Shown here piece after piece: positions 1 to 11,165 of a stretch of DNA of 61,322 nt (within the stretch, counting starts at the first letter, position 1; each line of letters begins with the position of its first letter). The translations under genes were made by a program, and so were the position numbers. Location of the stretch: assembly GCF_000275845.1 (NCBI RefSeq), contig NW_006766911.1, positions 1 to 61,322 on the forward strand, read 5' to 3'. Below the pieces are notes generated by a model that was not told the DNA's origin, did no database searches, and saw only the letters and a list, made by a program, of their open reading frames with translations. This DNA is from Dichomitus squalens LYAD-421 SS1 (Eukaryota; Basidiomycota; Agaricomycetes; Polyporales; Polyporaceae).

Positions 1-1029
1 GGGGGATCGACGAGAAGATCAAGTCTGAGGTTCCCTGCCTCAGACTCCCTACTATATATACTAATACAATGGTGCACAGACCAGGTACCTATTGACCATC
101 GTTTGGTCAGAGTTCTCTGCCTCATGGCCTACCCTCTGACCTGCCTCATGGTGACCTTACGACTAATACCTGAGTCGTGCCGAGTCCGGACCCCTCCCAA
201 TGAGTAAGCGCTCCTGCTGTCACATCAGTCACCTGCCTGTGAGTGAGGATGGGCGCTCCTGGCCGTCACGAGGTCTGGGGTTCAATCCTGGCCCCTCCAC
301 TTTCCGATACGAGTTGTCCGTGGTCAAGGTGAGCGTCTGTCCCAGTACACATGACCCTCAGGTCACGTGGCACGAGAAAACTGTGACACTTACCAACATT
401 CGCACATTTCCATTTTCTCAACATTTGCCCCCCTTTTCCTCATTTTGATCGCTCTTCCTCAGAGTGTTACCCTTCTCACATCTCTTCTGCTTTCATATTC
501 TTCACCTTTTCTTGACATCGATCTCTCCTTCCTCGGCGAGGATATGATGTCATGCGCTTTAGGCGCCGATGTTCGGATTCCCTCGATGTACCCTCTGTCT
601 CTTAATCCACCACGTCTACCATGTCTATCCCCTCGTTTGCAAGCTGTCTCCCACTATATCGTTTTACCAGGTACTGTTCCCTCAACACAGTCTCCCGGCA
701 AGTGTTTGTAGACAATGGCGATGAATAACAACATGTGCACCTCGCAAGACCTCGCCATGGCCTCCCCAGCTGATCTGCAAGGTGCCAAGTACGTACTACT
801 CACTCCCTCACTCTCTGACTTCCTTGAGTGCCTGAGTCACATGTCTGTTCCAGGTGGATACATGTGCGGCCATGGTACATGGAGACCGGGTGAACGCAGG
901 ACCTTCGAGGCTCACTACAAGGCTCTGACTTGTGCCGAGCGCCAGGTGCGTTTGGCCGCATGTATCGCCTTCCTTTGCTCACCATTATCTCGACCGCCCT
1001 CTTTCCTAGGCCATACCCTCCCTCTCCGC
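1..1029. other. Left flank without a recognised gene
   Basis: No intact gene is visible. Short open frames occur on both strands but none shows a known domain. Positions 271-296 carry a tRNA-like T-arm sequence with a good RNA polymerase III B-box (GGTTCAATCC at 279-288), treated under findings. A 131-codon plus-strand frame from 715 runs into the decayed gene fragment described next and may include more of it, but the upstream part (715-1000) does not match anything I recognise. Confidence 0.5.
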
Positions 1030-1287
1030 ACTGATGTTGAGTCACGCCACAGCCCTATTAACTCTGTCAAGCAAACGTTCTCAGGCCTCCTCTCGCGCCT
1101 GCTATTCTGATCATCGGTCCTGGGCTCGGGCGCAAAGACTACATGCAGACTTTTGCGAAGCTCGCACTGAACATCACCAAGGAGCAGGGCATGCATGTAT
1201 GTCGCCCTCGACGCTGACGGGCTGTACATGGTCGGCCAGGACACGTCCCTCATCCAGGGCTACCGGCGTGCGGTCGACATACAGGCT
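1030..1287 (+). pseudogene. Decayed fragment of ATP-dependent NAD(P)H-hydrate dehydratase
   Basis: The intact enzyme (NNRD, ribokinase-like fold, YjeF C-terminal family) uses ATP to dehydrate damaged (S)-NADHX and NADPHX back to NAD(P)H. Here only the middle of the protein is left. One frame reads SVKQTFSGLLSRL (ending near 1098), the next ILIIGPGLGRKDYMQTFAKL and onward to QGMHV (1098-1198), and a third YVALDADGLYMVGQDTSLIQ then GYRRAVD (1199-1285). The IxGPGLGR and LDADGL motifs are hallmarks of the family. The three blocks are in order and almost contiguous, but each junction needs a one-base frame change, and neither the N-terminal half nor the C-terminal ATP-binding part is visible. I infer a dead duplicate, with the working copy elsewhere in the genome. 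Sequencing error is possible but less likely, given two shifts plus the missing ends. Confidence 0.8.
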
Positions 1288-2271
1288 CGGACATGTCCCT
1301 GCGTCATAGACAGTACGTTTCTAGCACCGCTATTGAGTCCCATTGCCGAATCTTACTGATAAGATTGCACTTCAAATGCTGACAATGTCGACAACGCGCC
1401 CGTTCAAGTGGTCAACAGGAGGCCTAGGCATTGCACGCGGTTGTTTCTCTCTTGGCGGCAGGGTCGTATCGCCGACCAGCGGACTCGTGTGCCGTCTCGG
1501 GCTGATCCCATTGTGATCCAATGGCGTCCAGGATTCTCCGCGAGTATTCGATGATACCTGATCGTAGCTGTATTACCCCGTGTAGCCATACGACAGCATA
1601 CAATAGTATACAGTAATGTGACGATGTTCTGCTACAAAGTGTCTCAACAGCAACCACGCCTAACCAAAGGAAAACACCCGAGCCCGACCCAGCCCAACGG
1701 TGATTGGTTGGTATCGCGCGGCCCCCGACTGCATACAACAACATACAGTCAAAGTAGGTTCCACTGCCAGATTATGGGTGTGGTCGGGTTTCCCGATATC
1801 ATACGGTACAAAACACTCTAAAACAGGGGAGCCCATGTAAGTTCTCACTGGGGGTCATGTCCCAATGCCTAGCTCCGGACCATCCCATCGTAATCGACAT
1901 AGCACGCACAAATACGGCCATACACGATCTCAGACGCCCCAAATCGACCGTAACCATGTCGATTCTCACTGGGCATGACCTGTGACAGGCATCCATTCCC
2001 AGGCCATTTCTCTGTCCCAGTTTGGGTCCGGGACATTGGCCAATGCCCGTCGTGTTTATTCATTATTAGATATGAGATTTCATGCATAATTCCCCGCATA
2101 CCATGTCGGTTGCGGCCTCGGGCTATCCACTATGAGATATTATGCATTATTAGAGTATTCATTATAAGATAATCAACTGTATCGGGGGCGTATGAGCTTT
2201 ATGATGTTGATGCCGTCTCTTTGAAGTCATAACTTGAGGAATATGCACAGATAACGCCCCCTGAATCAACC
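1288..2271. other. Gene-free spacer with imperfect AT-rich repeats
   Basis: No coding sequence is recognised. Two short diverged repeats are visible: TCTCACTGGG occurs near 1842 and again near 1963, and a GAGAT...CATGCAT/ATGCATTATT-like AT-rich unit recurs between about 2070 and 2170. This looks like decayed non-coding or transposon-derived DNA. Confidence 0.4.
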
Positions 2272-3531
2272 TCACGTCTTTCTTCTAAGTTCAGCCTTCT
2301 CCAGGTACTTTGACAATGCCTCGATACCAGTTACCGAAGCGTCTGAGCTGATACTGGCCTCGAGATTAGCCTTGGCGATCACCGCAACTCTGTTCGCCTC
2401 TTTCATCCTCTCCTCTTCCCAAGCCGCGATGGCCGCCTCCCGTTTCTCTGCGCTCTTACCAGAGGTGATGGCGTCCGTCAGAACCAGACCGAGCTCAAGG
2501 CCGTCAAGCATAGCGAGATTGACCCCTGCACCCGCGAACGGGCTCATCAAGTGCGCCGCGTCTCCGACGAGGGTCGCGCCAGGAACATGGCTCCACTTGT
2601 GGTCCGTGGGTAGGTGGTACATCGAACGCTGGTAGATCGCGTCGTCGTCGCAGAACTCAATGAGCTTGCGCATAGTCGGCGACCAGCTCCCGTACTCCTC
2701 GAGCAGGATCTTCCGCGCTTCCGCTGGATCGCTGGGAAGCACCCAGTCTGCCGGACGGCGGAACATGAGGTACGTGCGGATGCGCCCGTCGCCATTGAGC
2801 TGTGAGGTGATCATCTGGTTTTTACCGAGGGCATATAAGCTCCCGTCACCGAGAAGCTCGGCTGCATCCTCCAACTCTGGCCTCTTCGTAAGCTCCGGTG
2901 AGATGGACACCTCGGCGCCAGTGATGCCGTGGTAGAGCGGCACGGCTCGGGAGACAAGCGGGCGGACCCGCGAATTTGCACCATCTGCGCCCACGAGGAT
3001 ATCGACGACAGCGATGTGGCCGTTGGCGAAGGTCAGTTCGCGCTGGCCGTTCTCGAGACTGCGTACAGAGGTCAGGGCGTGGCCCCACTGAATAGCGTCG
3101 GCAGGGACAGCATCGAGCATGATCTTCCGCAGCACGGAGCGGTCGATCTCTGGGCGGACATCCAAAGGGTTCTCATTCGGATCGGCACCCTTGGAAACTA
3201 GGATGTTACCAGCTGAGTCGCAGGCTCGGAACGTGTCGGCCTCCGGTCGAGAGTTGAGGGAAAAGACCTCCTGGAGGCCGTTCTCGCGTAGGGCGCGTTG
3301 ACCGCTGTCATGTCCAAGATCCAACATGCCTCCGAGGTGGGCGCGCGAATCCGCGCTCGTCTCGCGCTCGTAGAGAATGGCAGGGATGCCGCGTCTGTGG
3401 AGCGTAAGGAGAAGGATGAGGCCCCCAGGACCTCCGCCTATGATGGCGATGCGGGGGAGGGTATGTGTAGTCATATCTGTCGAAGCTGCACATCCATGAG
3501 TATGGAGCCTATTCTTGTATGCAGAGCTCAC
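2272..3531 (-). CDS. FAD-dependent monooxygenase (PHBH fold, TetX/UbiH-like)
   Basis: This is a single-exon flavoprotein hydroxylase of 419 codons, expected to use NAD(P)H and O2 to hydroxylate an aromatic or polyketide-like substrate in the cytosol. The order of motifs is diagnostic: an N-terminal Rossmann GxGxxG (RIAIIGGGPGG, about residues 27-37), the DG motif (VGADGANSRVRP, about residue 180) and the GD motif (LVGDAAHLMSPFAGAGVNLA, about residue 320), which binds the FAD ribityl chain. The closest well-known class is the TetX-like aromatic-ring hydroxylases of about 390-420 aa, so the length is normal. Two starts are possible: the first Met at 3531 and Met20 at 3474, which puts the Rossmann strand in its usual place. 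A TATA-like sequence at 3594-3600 makes the 3531 Met the first in the predicted transcript. There is no signal peptide and no TM helix. The substrate cannot be told from sequence. Confidence 0.9.
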   Translation of the reverse strand: MSSAYKNRLHTHGCAASTDMTTHTLPRIAIIGGGPGGLILLLTLHRRGIPAILYERETSADSRAHLGGMLDLGHDSGQRALRENGLQEVFSLNSRPEADTFRACDSAGNILVSKGADPNENPLDVRPEIDRSVLRKIMLDAVPADAIQWGHALTSVRSLENGQRELTFANGHIAVVDILVGADGANSRVRPLVSRAVPLYHGITGAEVSISPELTKRPELEDAAELLGDGSLYALGKNQMITSQLNGDGRIRTYLMFRRPADWVLPSDPAEARKILLEEYGSWSPTMRKLIEFCDDDAIYQRSMYHLPTDHKWSHVPGATLVGDAAHLMSPFAGAGVNLAMLDGLELGLVLTDAITSGKSAEKREAAIAAWEEERMKEANRVAVIAKANLEASISSDASVTGIEALSKYLEKAELRRKT

Positions 3532-4837
3532 CCTACCCTAGTCGCGTCCTCTGCTGAAGAATCAAATTGGGTCGAACGAAGGAGCTGTCTGTGTATATAT
3601 TCTGACCCTCGATGTATAGCCTTTATAACGTCGACCTGATGAGAACCTTAAAGGAGCGGCACCTTCGTTACGTACGAGCTGAGAGGGTGATTAATGGTCC
3701 GACTTCGCGGGGAGCCCGAATGTCCGCCGAAGCAATTTCTAGGGAACCATCGCTCAGCAGCCATCGCAAGTGGGGCTGGAGGCCTGCAGAGTTCGTCAGC
3801 ATTGTATTATCCCAGACGACCATCGCAGGAGGTTTTCCCAGGTGCGTAGCAAGTGTGAGTGAAAGATGTCAGAGCACGTGCCCGTTAGAAGACATTGCTG
3901 AGTCTTTCGAAGCCGCGCAATTGCGAGTGGGGCTCCTGGTGTAGCAACGAAGGGATCGGACGCATGCCTCACTAGCGGCCGAATGTGTCAAAGAGCGGTC
4001 ATGGAGCAGTCAGCGTAATTGGACGACAATTGATCCCACAGGGCTTACCTGGAACCCAACGCAGTTGCCTTCGAGCCGCGCTCCTGAACTCCAATTCGCT
4101 CAGGCATTGAAATACGGAAAGGCCATGGGGGGCAGCTGAATGGACGTGCAGCCGGGCAAACCAGATTTGAAATATCATACTACGATGGCGAACAAGCGAA
4201 TTGACCCGCCTAGACCTGTTCATTTGTTTTGTGCTTGGCAATAAGCGCCTGCGCGCGGGGACGCGAGGACGCGCGGTCCTCAGTATAGTGCCCCTTGGGC
4301 CTATGCATTGAAGACTGGCAAGAAGCCATCATGAGGTAGATATTCAAGGTGTACAATAGGATTCACTGACTCTCCATCCTCTTTTGGTTACGAATTCGAT
4401 GGGACCTGTGTGTTGAGCGAGGTATGGACCGATGATCTGAGTAGCAGTCGAGTCCAAATAATGTATTTGATATCCCATCCTGAAGATTTTGTTAGCGTTG
4501 TAGTAATGAGTGCGATACCGTCAAAACACCTGTCGACAAACCCAAGAGCGAGCAATATGGAGTAAAGAGCAATTGCAGCATCATGCAACACAAAGAAATC
4601 CTCTTTACAACCGCAGTTGTTCAGGGCGATAGACAACCATAAGAGCGTCTTCGGTTTCTGCACAGATAACGTGATGCTGCATGACACTAGACTCCACCCC
4701 GCTAAACAAGTTTGTCGAGCACAACGGGGGTAAGCCGCGAACCGAAGTGAATGATATGTGGTGGAAAGCGTAGTTTATTTTTGCAAGCCCAGATGCCTAC
4801 AGACTTGTGATGCCTGCAAGTAATCGCCCTGAACGCT
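3532..4837. other. Intergenic stretch, no recognised gene
   Basis: Apart from the TATA box near 3600, I see no domain, RNA gene or repeat. The minus-strand frame at 4388-4687 (99 codons) is hydrophobic in parts but matches nothing I know and lacks clear introns. It lies just downstream of the SDR gene. Confidence 0.4.
3594..3600 (-). promoter_or_regulatory. TATA box of the FAD monooxygenase gene
   Basis: A TATATAT run lies 63 bp upstream of the first in-frame Met, a suitable distance for a fungal TATA box with a short leader. Confidence 0.5.
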
Positions 4838-6116
4838 TTAGTATGACGACGGGTGCCGAAGCATGGTCTGTGAACAAAAGCGGTCAATAGCACCGCTTAG
4901 AGCGATCAACATGCCACTTACTCCACCGTCAATCAGTACAGTCTCCCCGTCGACGAACCAGTTCGACACCAAGAAGAGTACAAGCGCTCCCATATCCTTG
5001 TTCGTCCCGGCTCCCCACGTTCCTTGAGGTACAGGACGCGAGACAGGTACCTCGAACCCCCACTCCAAGCCGGGTGGGAAGTGCGACCGACCCAGCTCGT
5101 CGATCGTACCAGGCGAGCTCATCTCGGTAACGAATAAGCCTGGGGCAATTCCATTGACACGGATGCCAAGAGGCAAGAGGTCGTGTGCTAGGGTCGAGGT
5201 CGCCTGCCCGATGGCGGCCTTCGAGAACATGTAGGGGTAGCTGAACCCGGACGTCGCGAGATCCTGGGAGAATTTATGTGTCAGTGCGCAGCGTCTGACA
5301 TGGATAGCCAGAGGAGATGGACCTTGGTCCATCCGTTCATGGAGGACGTCATGACGATCTGAGGAGCAAAGCGCTGTCCGCCCGGGCTCTCCTTCCACTT
5401 CTCGAGGAGAGGGAGGAAGGCGAACGTGAGCCAATAGGGACCGACGGCGTTCGTGGAATGAGTGTTTGTGAAGTCTGCCTCCGAGACCGGATCAAAGAAA
5501 GCCTTAACATAGGCCTCTGCTGTGGCTTCAGTCGGCCTTTTGATGGCGGTAGTGGTGATACTGCATGCACCAAGCAACGTGAGTCGCACTGGACCAGAAC
5601 TATAGGAAGAATACCAACCCAGCGTTGTTGAACAGCACCGTAACATGACCTTCGCGCTTCCTGACTTCGTCGGCCAGACGCAACGCTTCGGACTGTGCGA
5701 CAGGTCCAACATGAACTGAACTGATGCACTCAGACGGAGGAGCGTACCTTCTTGCTTACATCCCCTGCAATGCCGTGAATGCGACCAGGCTTACGTTCCT
5801 TTTCAGCGGCATCGTTGTACACCTTCGCGATCCTGAAGGCAAGTGAGCTCCACGATGAGCGCCACACGGCGAACGACGGGTTGCCTACTTGTCGAGGTCT
5901 TCCTGCTTCGGCCCAATGATGTACACAGTAGCCCCGTTCGCTATCAGCGTAGTTGTTATCATCAGTCCGATGCCCTGCAGAGGCAGTGTGTATATCAATC
6001 TTATATCGTGAGACAGCGATTGAACGGACTGTGCCTCCGCCAGTCACGACCGCCACCACGCCAGTGAGATCGAAGAGGCTGGTCGAAGAGAGCTCTTTGA
6101 GTACCGAGTCCGCCAT
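4838..6116 (-). CDS. Short-chain dehydrogenase/reductase (classical SDR)
   Basis: This is an NAD(P)-dependent oxidoreductase of 313 aa built from seven exons: 6030-6116, 5889-5974, 5748-5832, 5619-5692, 5323-5560, 4922-5263 and 4838-4867. All phases agree. The first splice restores the cofactor motif (VVTGGGTGIGL). The NNAG structural motif ends exon 4, and the catalytic Y-x3-K (YMFSK) is in exon 6, preceded by the catalytic-region Ser (MTSSMNGW). The protein ends in LIDGG followed by MLRHPSSY. That tail is reached through an intron whose in-frame reading would otherwise add a spurious 17-residue insert. The fungal relatives I recognise are annotated as 3-oxoacyl-ACP reductase or RhlG-like SDRs, but the substrate is unknown. 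It is in tandem with the FAD monooxygenase 1.3 kb away on the same strand, so a shared pathway is possible but unproven. Confidence 0.9.
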
Positions 6117-7269
6117 GAAGATCGATGGTCAAGGTGAGAATAGCCAAAGGGCTGCAGCTCCGTGGATGCAGACGGCTGTACTTATACTCCCAACTAGAAC
6201 GCACTTCGCACGCTGCCGAGGGAAGATGACATCATCGTCCCTCCAGAAGTCAAGAAGACACGCTTCGGACATCCGCCCTCGTCTACCTAGAGCTGTGAAG
6301 GGTGCTTCAGAAAGTCTTGCCGCCCTAAGAGACACTGGAAGTAGCAATATGACTCACTTGCGAATGTCCAGAGCCACCCGATCACATAATGACCTAGTCC
6401 TAGCCGCCGTCACGATGGTGTCCGATCGGCGAACGCGAAGGGAACAATGCGTGCCAAAAGTAGCACGAGCAACGCAGCCACGGGCAACGAATGGGCCTGA
6501 CCTGGAACAGGAATCATGAAGAAGGCGCTAGAAGGGATAGAACCGGCACCGTCGATGGAGCTGTGTTGAACAAATAAACATAGCACGCATACCGTCTCGC
6601 TCTAGAACCACATCGTACTCAAGGCGACGCCCGAATGAGCAGTTATTAACAAAGTCAATAGTGCAACAGACCGTGATATTTTGGTCGAGACACGAGACCT
6701 AGAGACGAGACAGGTTTAAAGACAGGAGATGCATACCCGTAACGGTGCTCCGATTGTTTACACACTCTCGTGACAGGAAACTTGGAGGCATTGTAGTGCT
6801 TCAAACCAACTCGAGCGCTGTCCAGTCCAACGCATTCAGCCATACTTTACGATGCGGAGCCACGCTGAGGACCTTCCACGCACCGATGTCACTCGCCTTG
6901 CTAGATCACCCCTTTGAGGCAGCGAACAAGGACACACTCATAAGGGTCAGGGCCCTAGAGAGGAGACAAAAGCACGTTAGCCAGTTCAGATGAAAATGAG
7001 GGCCTTTCCGTATGGCGCGCCTTCCTACCCTCTCTGCTCATAACCCTCAAACCCTATGCCACTTGCCCCAAGACGACAGTTCAACGAGCTGTGTGATTTC
7101 GAAGCGCCCTTAATGACGCTTCTACTAAGCCCGTCTCGCCGAAGCCCGTATCTTACAACGCAGGGTATATCTGGCACACGCATACCCATCAGCATTGAGC
7201 GAACCACCCAAACACGCACACTCACTATACTCGTACACTCGCCTCCATCAGTGGCGGCCCCAGCCCACA
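6117..7269. other. Intergenic stretch, no recognised gene
   Basis: It contains the upstream region of the SDR and the downstream region of the DUF6533 gene. The 188-codon plus-strand frame at 5953-6519 overlaps the antisense of SDR exon 1 and is judged a shadow. No repeat or RNA gene is seen. Confidence 0.4.
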
Positions 7270-8866
7270 CTATAAAACCTCGACCCACGCCGCCTCCTTT
7301 CCCCCCCGGACCAGCGCACCATCGTGCTCCTTCGACATGTGCCCCACAGACCCGACGCACGTCGCCTCCGTGCCCACCGACGCGTTCGTGTCACAGCGCC
7401 ACAGGTCTGGGTCCTTTGCGTCCTCGTCCTCATCCTCATCCATGTCGCCATCGGCGTCGTCGCACAACATGGACCCGGCCATCGAGTGCGAGGCGCGCCA
7501 GCCCGAGCCGAGCTTGATCGTGGACAGGGGGCGGGACGTGAAGGCCATCGATGTGGTGAAGGTCTGCGTCTCGTTGCGGGCGCGCTGGTCGCGGAGGTTG
7601 AGGAGGAAGCGCGACATGAGGAGGGAGCCTAGCCTGTGATCAGCAGCAGCGGTCAGGGACCATGGCGGCACGGTAAAAACATGGCGGTCGCGGAACGTAC
7701 GCTACGATCATGTCGTTCAAGAGGTTCGACCCGATGTTCATGACGTAGACGATGGCGATGACGTTCAGGAAACATACCGCCCTGCGACACGTCAGTACAC
7801 CCCAGAACGAAACGCTAGAGGGGGGGCAGTCCGGGCTCACAGGAAGTAGAGTGTGCCGTCCCTGAGGATGAGCGTGGAGTAGTTCGTGCGGAAATCGACT
7901 CCCCTCGTGAGGACGTGTGTTCGATAGGTCTTCATCCAGGTGAGTACGACAACGAGCCCGTCCGAGAAGATGGAGATGACACGCGTCGCCACGGAGACTG
8001 CGCCATCCATGTGAGTATATGCGCACCGTCAGGGAGCAGCAACACACGCACGTCTTTTGTACGTGAGCGCCGACATGGCCGTGGGCACGGACTGGCAAGT
8101 GAATAGGTTCGATGGGACAAGGAAAACCGTCGAGGCGCTTCGGAAGTACTGGCACAATGGTCCGTCAGTCTCGTCGGATTGCGTGGGAATACGAAAGCGG
8201 ACTGACGATGTTCGCTAGCGCAGGGAGCAATCCTGCGAGCATGATAGCTGCGAATAACCGGTAGTCGCGATTCCACAGGGCAAATACGCGGACCGCCGCG
8301 ATAGCTGCGCGTCGTTATTACAACATATTCAGTCCAATGACTTATCCGCAATATAAGAATCGAACATACAAGACATTACGACTGCGAGTATTGATGTAGT
8401 GATGACTTGAAACCAGGACACGATATTACACGCCTACAAGGCGCGCTGTATGTGAATGAAGCCGAAGGAACCGGACGTGATAGAGGACTTACGTCGAGCG
8501 AATGCAGCGGAGAGAGGGAAATGAGAACGAATATGCGCTGAAGGAGGGTGATATATCTCGTGAGGATGAACAGGACGGTGGTCCCAGAGATATCACGTTT
8601 CCAAATTTGCTGCACCTCCAGGTCGATGGTGAGGGCATAGTCATATACGATGATAGCTAACAACGCAGCCAGGTGGGGACCCATGGATGGTGAGAGGCAA
8701 GCAACGACGTACCTGTAGCAGCGACGGATATGAGGAACGCGCTACGACCCACCCAGTTTGAATTCAGGACCACACTGTATGCGCAGCATGACCACAGACG
8801 AAGCACTCACCCCTCCGCATGCTCCAAGACCGGCTTCAGCTGTTCTATGGTAACGGAGGTGGACAT
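7270..8866 (-). CDS. DUF6533 family multi-pass membrane protein
   Basis: This is a 380-aa protein from nine exons: 8811-8866, 8713-8774, 8493-8656, 8370-8433, 8207-8304, 8052-8148, 7841-7997, 7701-7781 and 7270-7633. Every phase agrees. The second splice gives the DUF6533 signature VAATAIIVYDYALTIDLEV, followed by QQIWKRD and the segment TTVLFILTRYITLLQRI. Later hallmarks are RVFALWNRDYR, a Thr/Val-rich helix ending LTWMKTYR, LILRDGTLYF, and the C-terminal SRFLLNLRD. About seven hydrophobic segments are expected. The tail beyond SRFLLNLRD is hydrophilic, with an acidic DEDEDED run, and is probably cytosolic. DUF6533 proteins are abundant and expanded in Agaricomycetes. Their function is unknown, and the GPCR-like layout is only suggestive. 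A second family member lies at 24.3-25.9 kb. Confidence 0.9.
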
Positions 8867-9710
8867 GAAGGATTGAAAAACAACCCCTGCCTGTCCCTCC
8901 TAACGTCACGTAGAAGCAGATGCCCCAACAAAACAATCGCCGTCTCTGTCCGGACCTGCTGAGCAAGAGAGATCAGGATGGCGTCTACAAAAGCACGAAC
9001 GCTATCCCCAAGGGGATGGCTATGACATGCAGCTGACGCGAGCCACAGCGAAGGCAGGAGCGTTAAGAATGCGATCGTCCTCACCTGGATGAAGTGAGGC
9101 CTCAACGGCTGCACGCGGTGTCTAGTCGCAGATCCGGGGGAATGTGATATACGAGCACACTCGGATCCCCCAAGTCTGTAGCTGTACGTAGAACCGGTGT
9201 CGACAAGTGCACCCCACTGCGGAAGATACAAACGAAGAGAGACCAGCCCAATAATGTAACCGATAAGCCAGCCAGCGGAAGGAGCCTCAAGCTCACAAAG
9301 AGAGAAGAGCGGGGAGCAGAGGAGAGGGAGGGTCGACGGCCGACGTAGAGGCTCAGACGGAAGCCTGTCTAGGATGTGCATAGCCGTACTACCTAGGCCG
9401 TACTCCCGCGCTCCCACGCGGCACATCTGACGAGCACGATTGAGCTGTCTATCTGCAGGACCGATGAGCGGGCCGCCAAAGGCGGGGTCAATGTACGCGC
9501 GCGTAACCAGGTGCTGTCCGCAGACGATGATCACAGCAACCTCAGGCACCGAGCAAGACGCCGATTTGTATTCCGTCGGCTACTTATAGCGCCTGCACTC
9601 GGTTTGCTCCATTGCGTATTCGTATATCGTACATTGTACATTGTAACACCCACTCCAACTCTAAACAGACCCTTGCCGACCCGCCTCCTCAATCACTGCC
9701 GCATGCATGC
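8867..9710. other. Upstream region of the DUF6533 gene with an orphan ORF
   Basis: A minus-strand open frame of 234 codons (8845-9549) has a TATA-like element at 9581-9590 just above its ATG and overlaps the first DUF6533 exon in another frame. It shows some hydrophobic segments but no motif I recognise. It may be a real small gene, a long 5-prime leader of the DUF6533 transcript, or chance. I do not call it as a gene. Confidence 0.35.
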
Positions 9711-11165
9711 TTACCAGAGTCCTGCTACGTCGAGTTAAATGGAGCACGATAGCAGGATGCGCAGCCAGAGAAGCACTCACCGTCATCCACACAGATCAGC
9801 ATGAGCTTGATGTCGACTTTGGAGCGCGATCGAGGCAGCGCCTTCTCCAAGGACGCCATATACTCCCTGCCTTCTGAGGCCGCCGCCCGCTTGATCACCG
9901 TCCCGTCTGGCAGAGGGCTTATCCAGCTGAACACCAGAGGTTCGCGTCCACCGACCCCGCCGTCGTCATGGTCCACAAGAACAGTGACCGTCCTGAGACC
10001 AGGCAGCGCAACAAGCGCATCGTCAAACTCCCTGCCGTCCAACCACCGAGGGTGATGCAGCACCAAGCGCACGGCGTCCTCGCGGACAATTCCGTTGATA
10101 GGGACTCTAGGGAAATGAAGAACGACCTCTTGCACACCCGGCGGCGCAGAGCGTAGGATGTCGGTGTTTCTGCCGATGACATCATCACCGAGTCTAGACA
10201 GCATTCCGTCTGAGTCGGGGGCGAATTGTAGGGTGATTCGCTCGATGGTCTTCGCGGCGCCCAGGGCGGGTATACGCCATCGCGGGGCTGGCGGCACTGT
10301 GATCCGGATATGGACTGTCTATGAGGGGTCTATGGAAGTCGAATAGTAGACTTACATTCTTGACTCCTCGCCGACTTATGCAGTGCAAGCCTGGAAGTGT
10401 TGATGCCCAAGTCTCGCAATTGCAAGCGTGGGTCGTCTAAGACGGTGTTGGGGGCAGCACTCTCCGCAACGTCCCCAAAATCAAGCCAAAGCCCGCGCAG
10501 CGAGGGGACGTGGAGGACGTATCGCAGGAGTTGTCGTACGGCGGGGTGTACCATACAGAATTGACTTTCTACGGAGAGATTCTGTACGTGCAGACGAGAT
10601 TGTAGCCGAGTCCAGTAGGCGGAAACCACGTCGATTGATGCCTGGGAGAGCCATGTATCGCATATACGAAGGACCTCGATGGCGCTGAATAGTGAAAAGA
10701 CCCCATAGATCCCAGGAACTTCATCAGCTGGATGGAAGCTATCACAACCATCCATGGTCAGTCGCCTGAGGGGTTTGTTAGAGGGCACTGGGGGAGAGGC
10801 TCCGGGAGGGAATGGTCGGAAAATGACCTGACTGATATGAACGTCCTTGAGGTTTGGGAGCAGGCGCATGAGTGCTTCAAGGTCGTCTTGCCCCACAGCT
10901 TCGTCAAATGTATATACGGCAGCCGCTGGGTCCTCATGAATCCGAAGCTCATGCACATACGGCGCGACGTCGGGACAATGCGATAGCCACAGGTTGAGAG
11001 CGGGGACAGATGCGGAGGGCCGTAATGGCTTGCACGTCAGGGTCCGAAAGAGGTGGTTGGTAGCCAGAACCTGCATACGAGTGAAGAGGCTGCGAGGGAA
11101 GAGATATCGCCGTGCAGGTAGTCAAAGATGTGATCCACTATTTCTCGTGGCAGAGGGTGGAACAT
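9711..11165 (-). pseudogene. F-box / leucine-rich-like protein gene with an apparent frameshift
   Basis: The protein would recruit substrates to an SCF ubiquitin ligase. The start at 11165 gives a typical F-box opening, FHPLPREIVDHIFDYLHGD then LAASSLVCRFWLP. At about 11070 the frame changes: the continuation NHLFRTLTCKPLRPSASVPA lies one frame off, as if one base were lost. After that, 240 codons are open (to 10356). A 59-bp intron joins them to 9781-10296, and a 54-bp intron gives a short last exon 9711-9721 ending VDDGLW. If that last intron is not used, the frame runs on to a stop at 9725. Repeated leucine-spaced segments (LMRLLPNLKDVHIS, LRRLTMDGC, VPSLRGLWLDFGD) suit an LRR-like C-terminal half. 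Total spliced length is close to 445 codons. Either this is a young pseudogene or the assembly has a one-base error here. The good condition of the rest favours recent loss or error. Confidence 0.75.

Noticed and set aside
2272..6116. FAD monooxygenase plus SDR as a secondary-metabolite cluster
   Set aside because: Only two tailoring-type enzymes are present, with no polyketide synthase, peptide synthetase, terpene cyclase or dedicated transcription factor nearby. The ABC transporter is 45 kb away.
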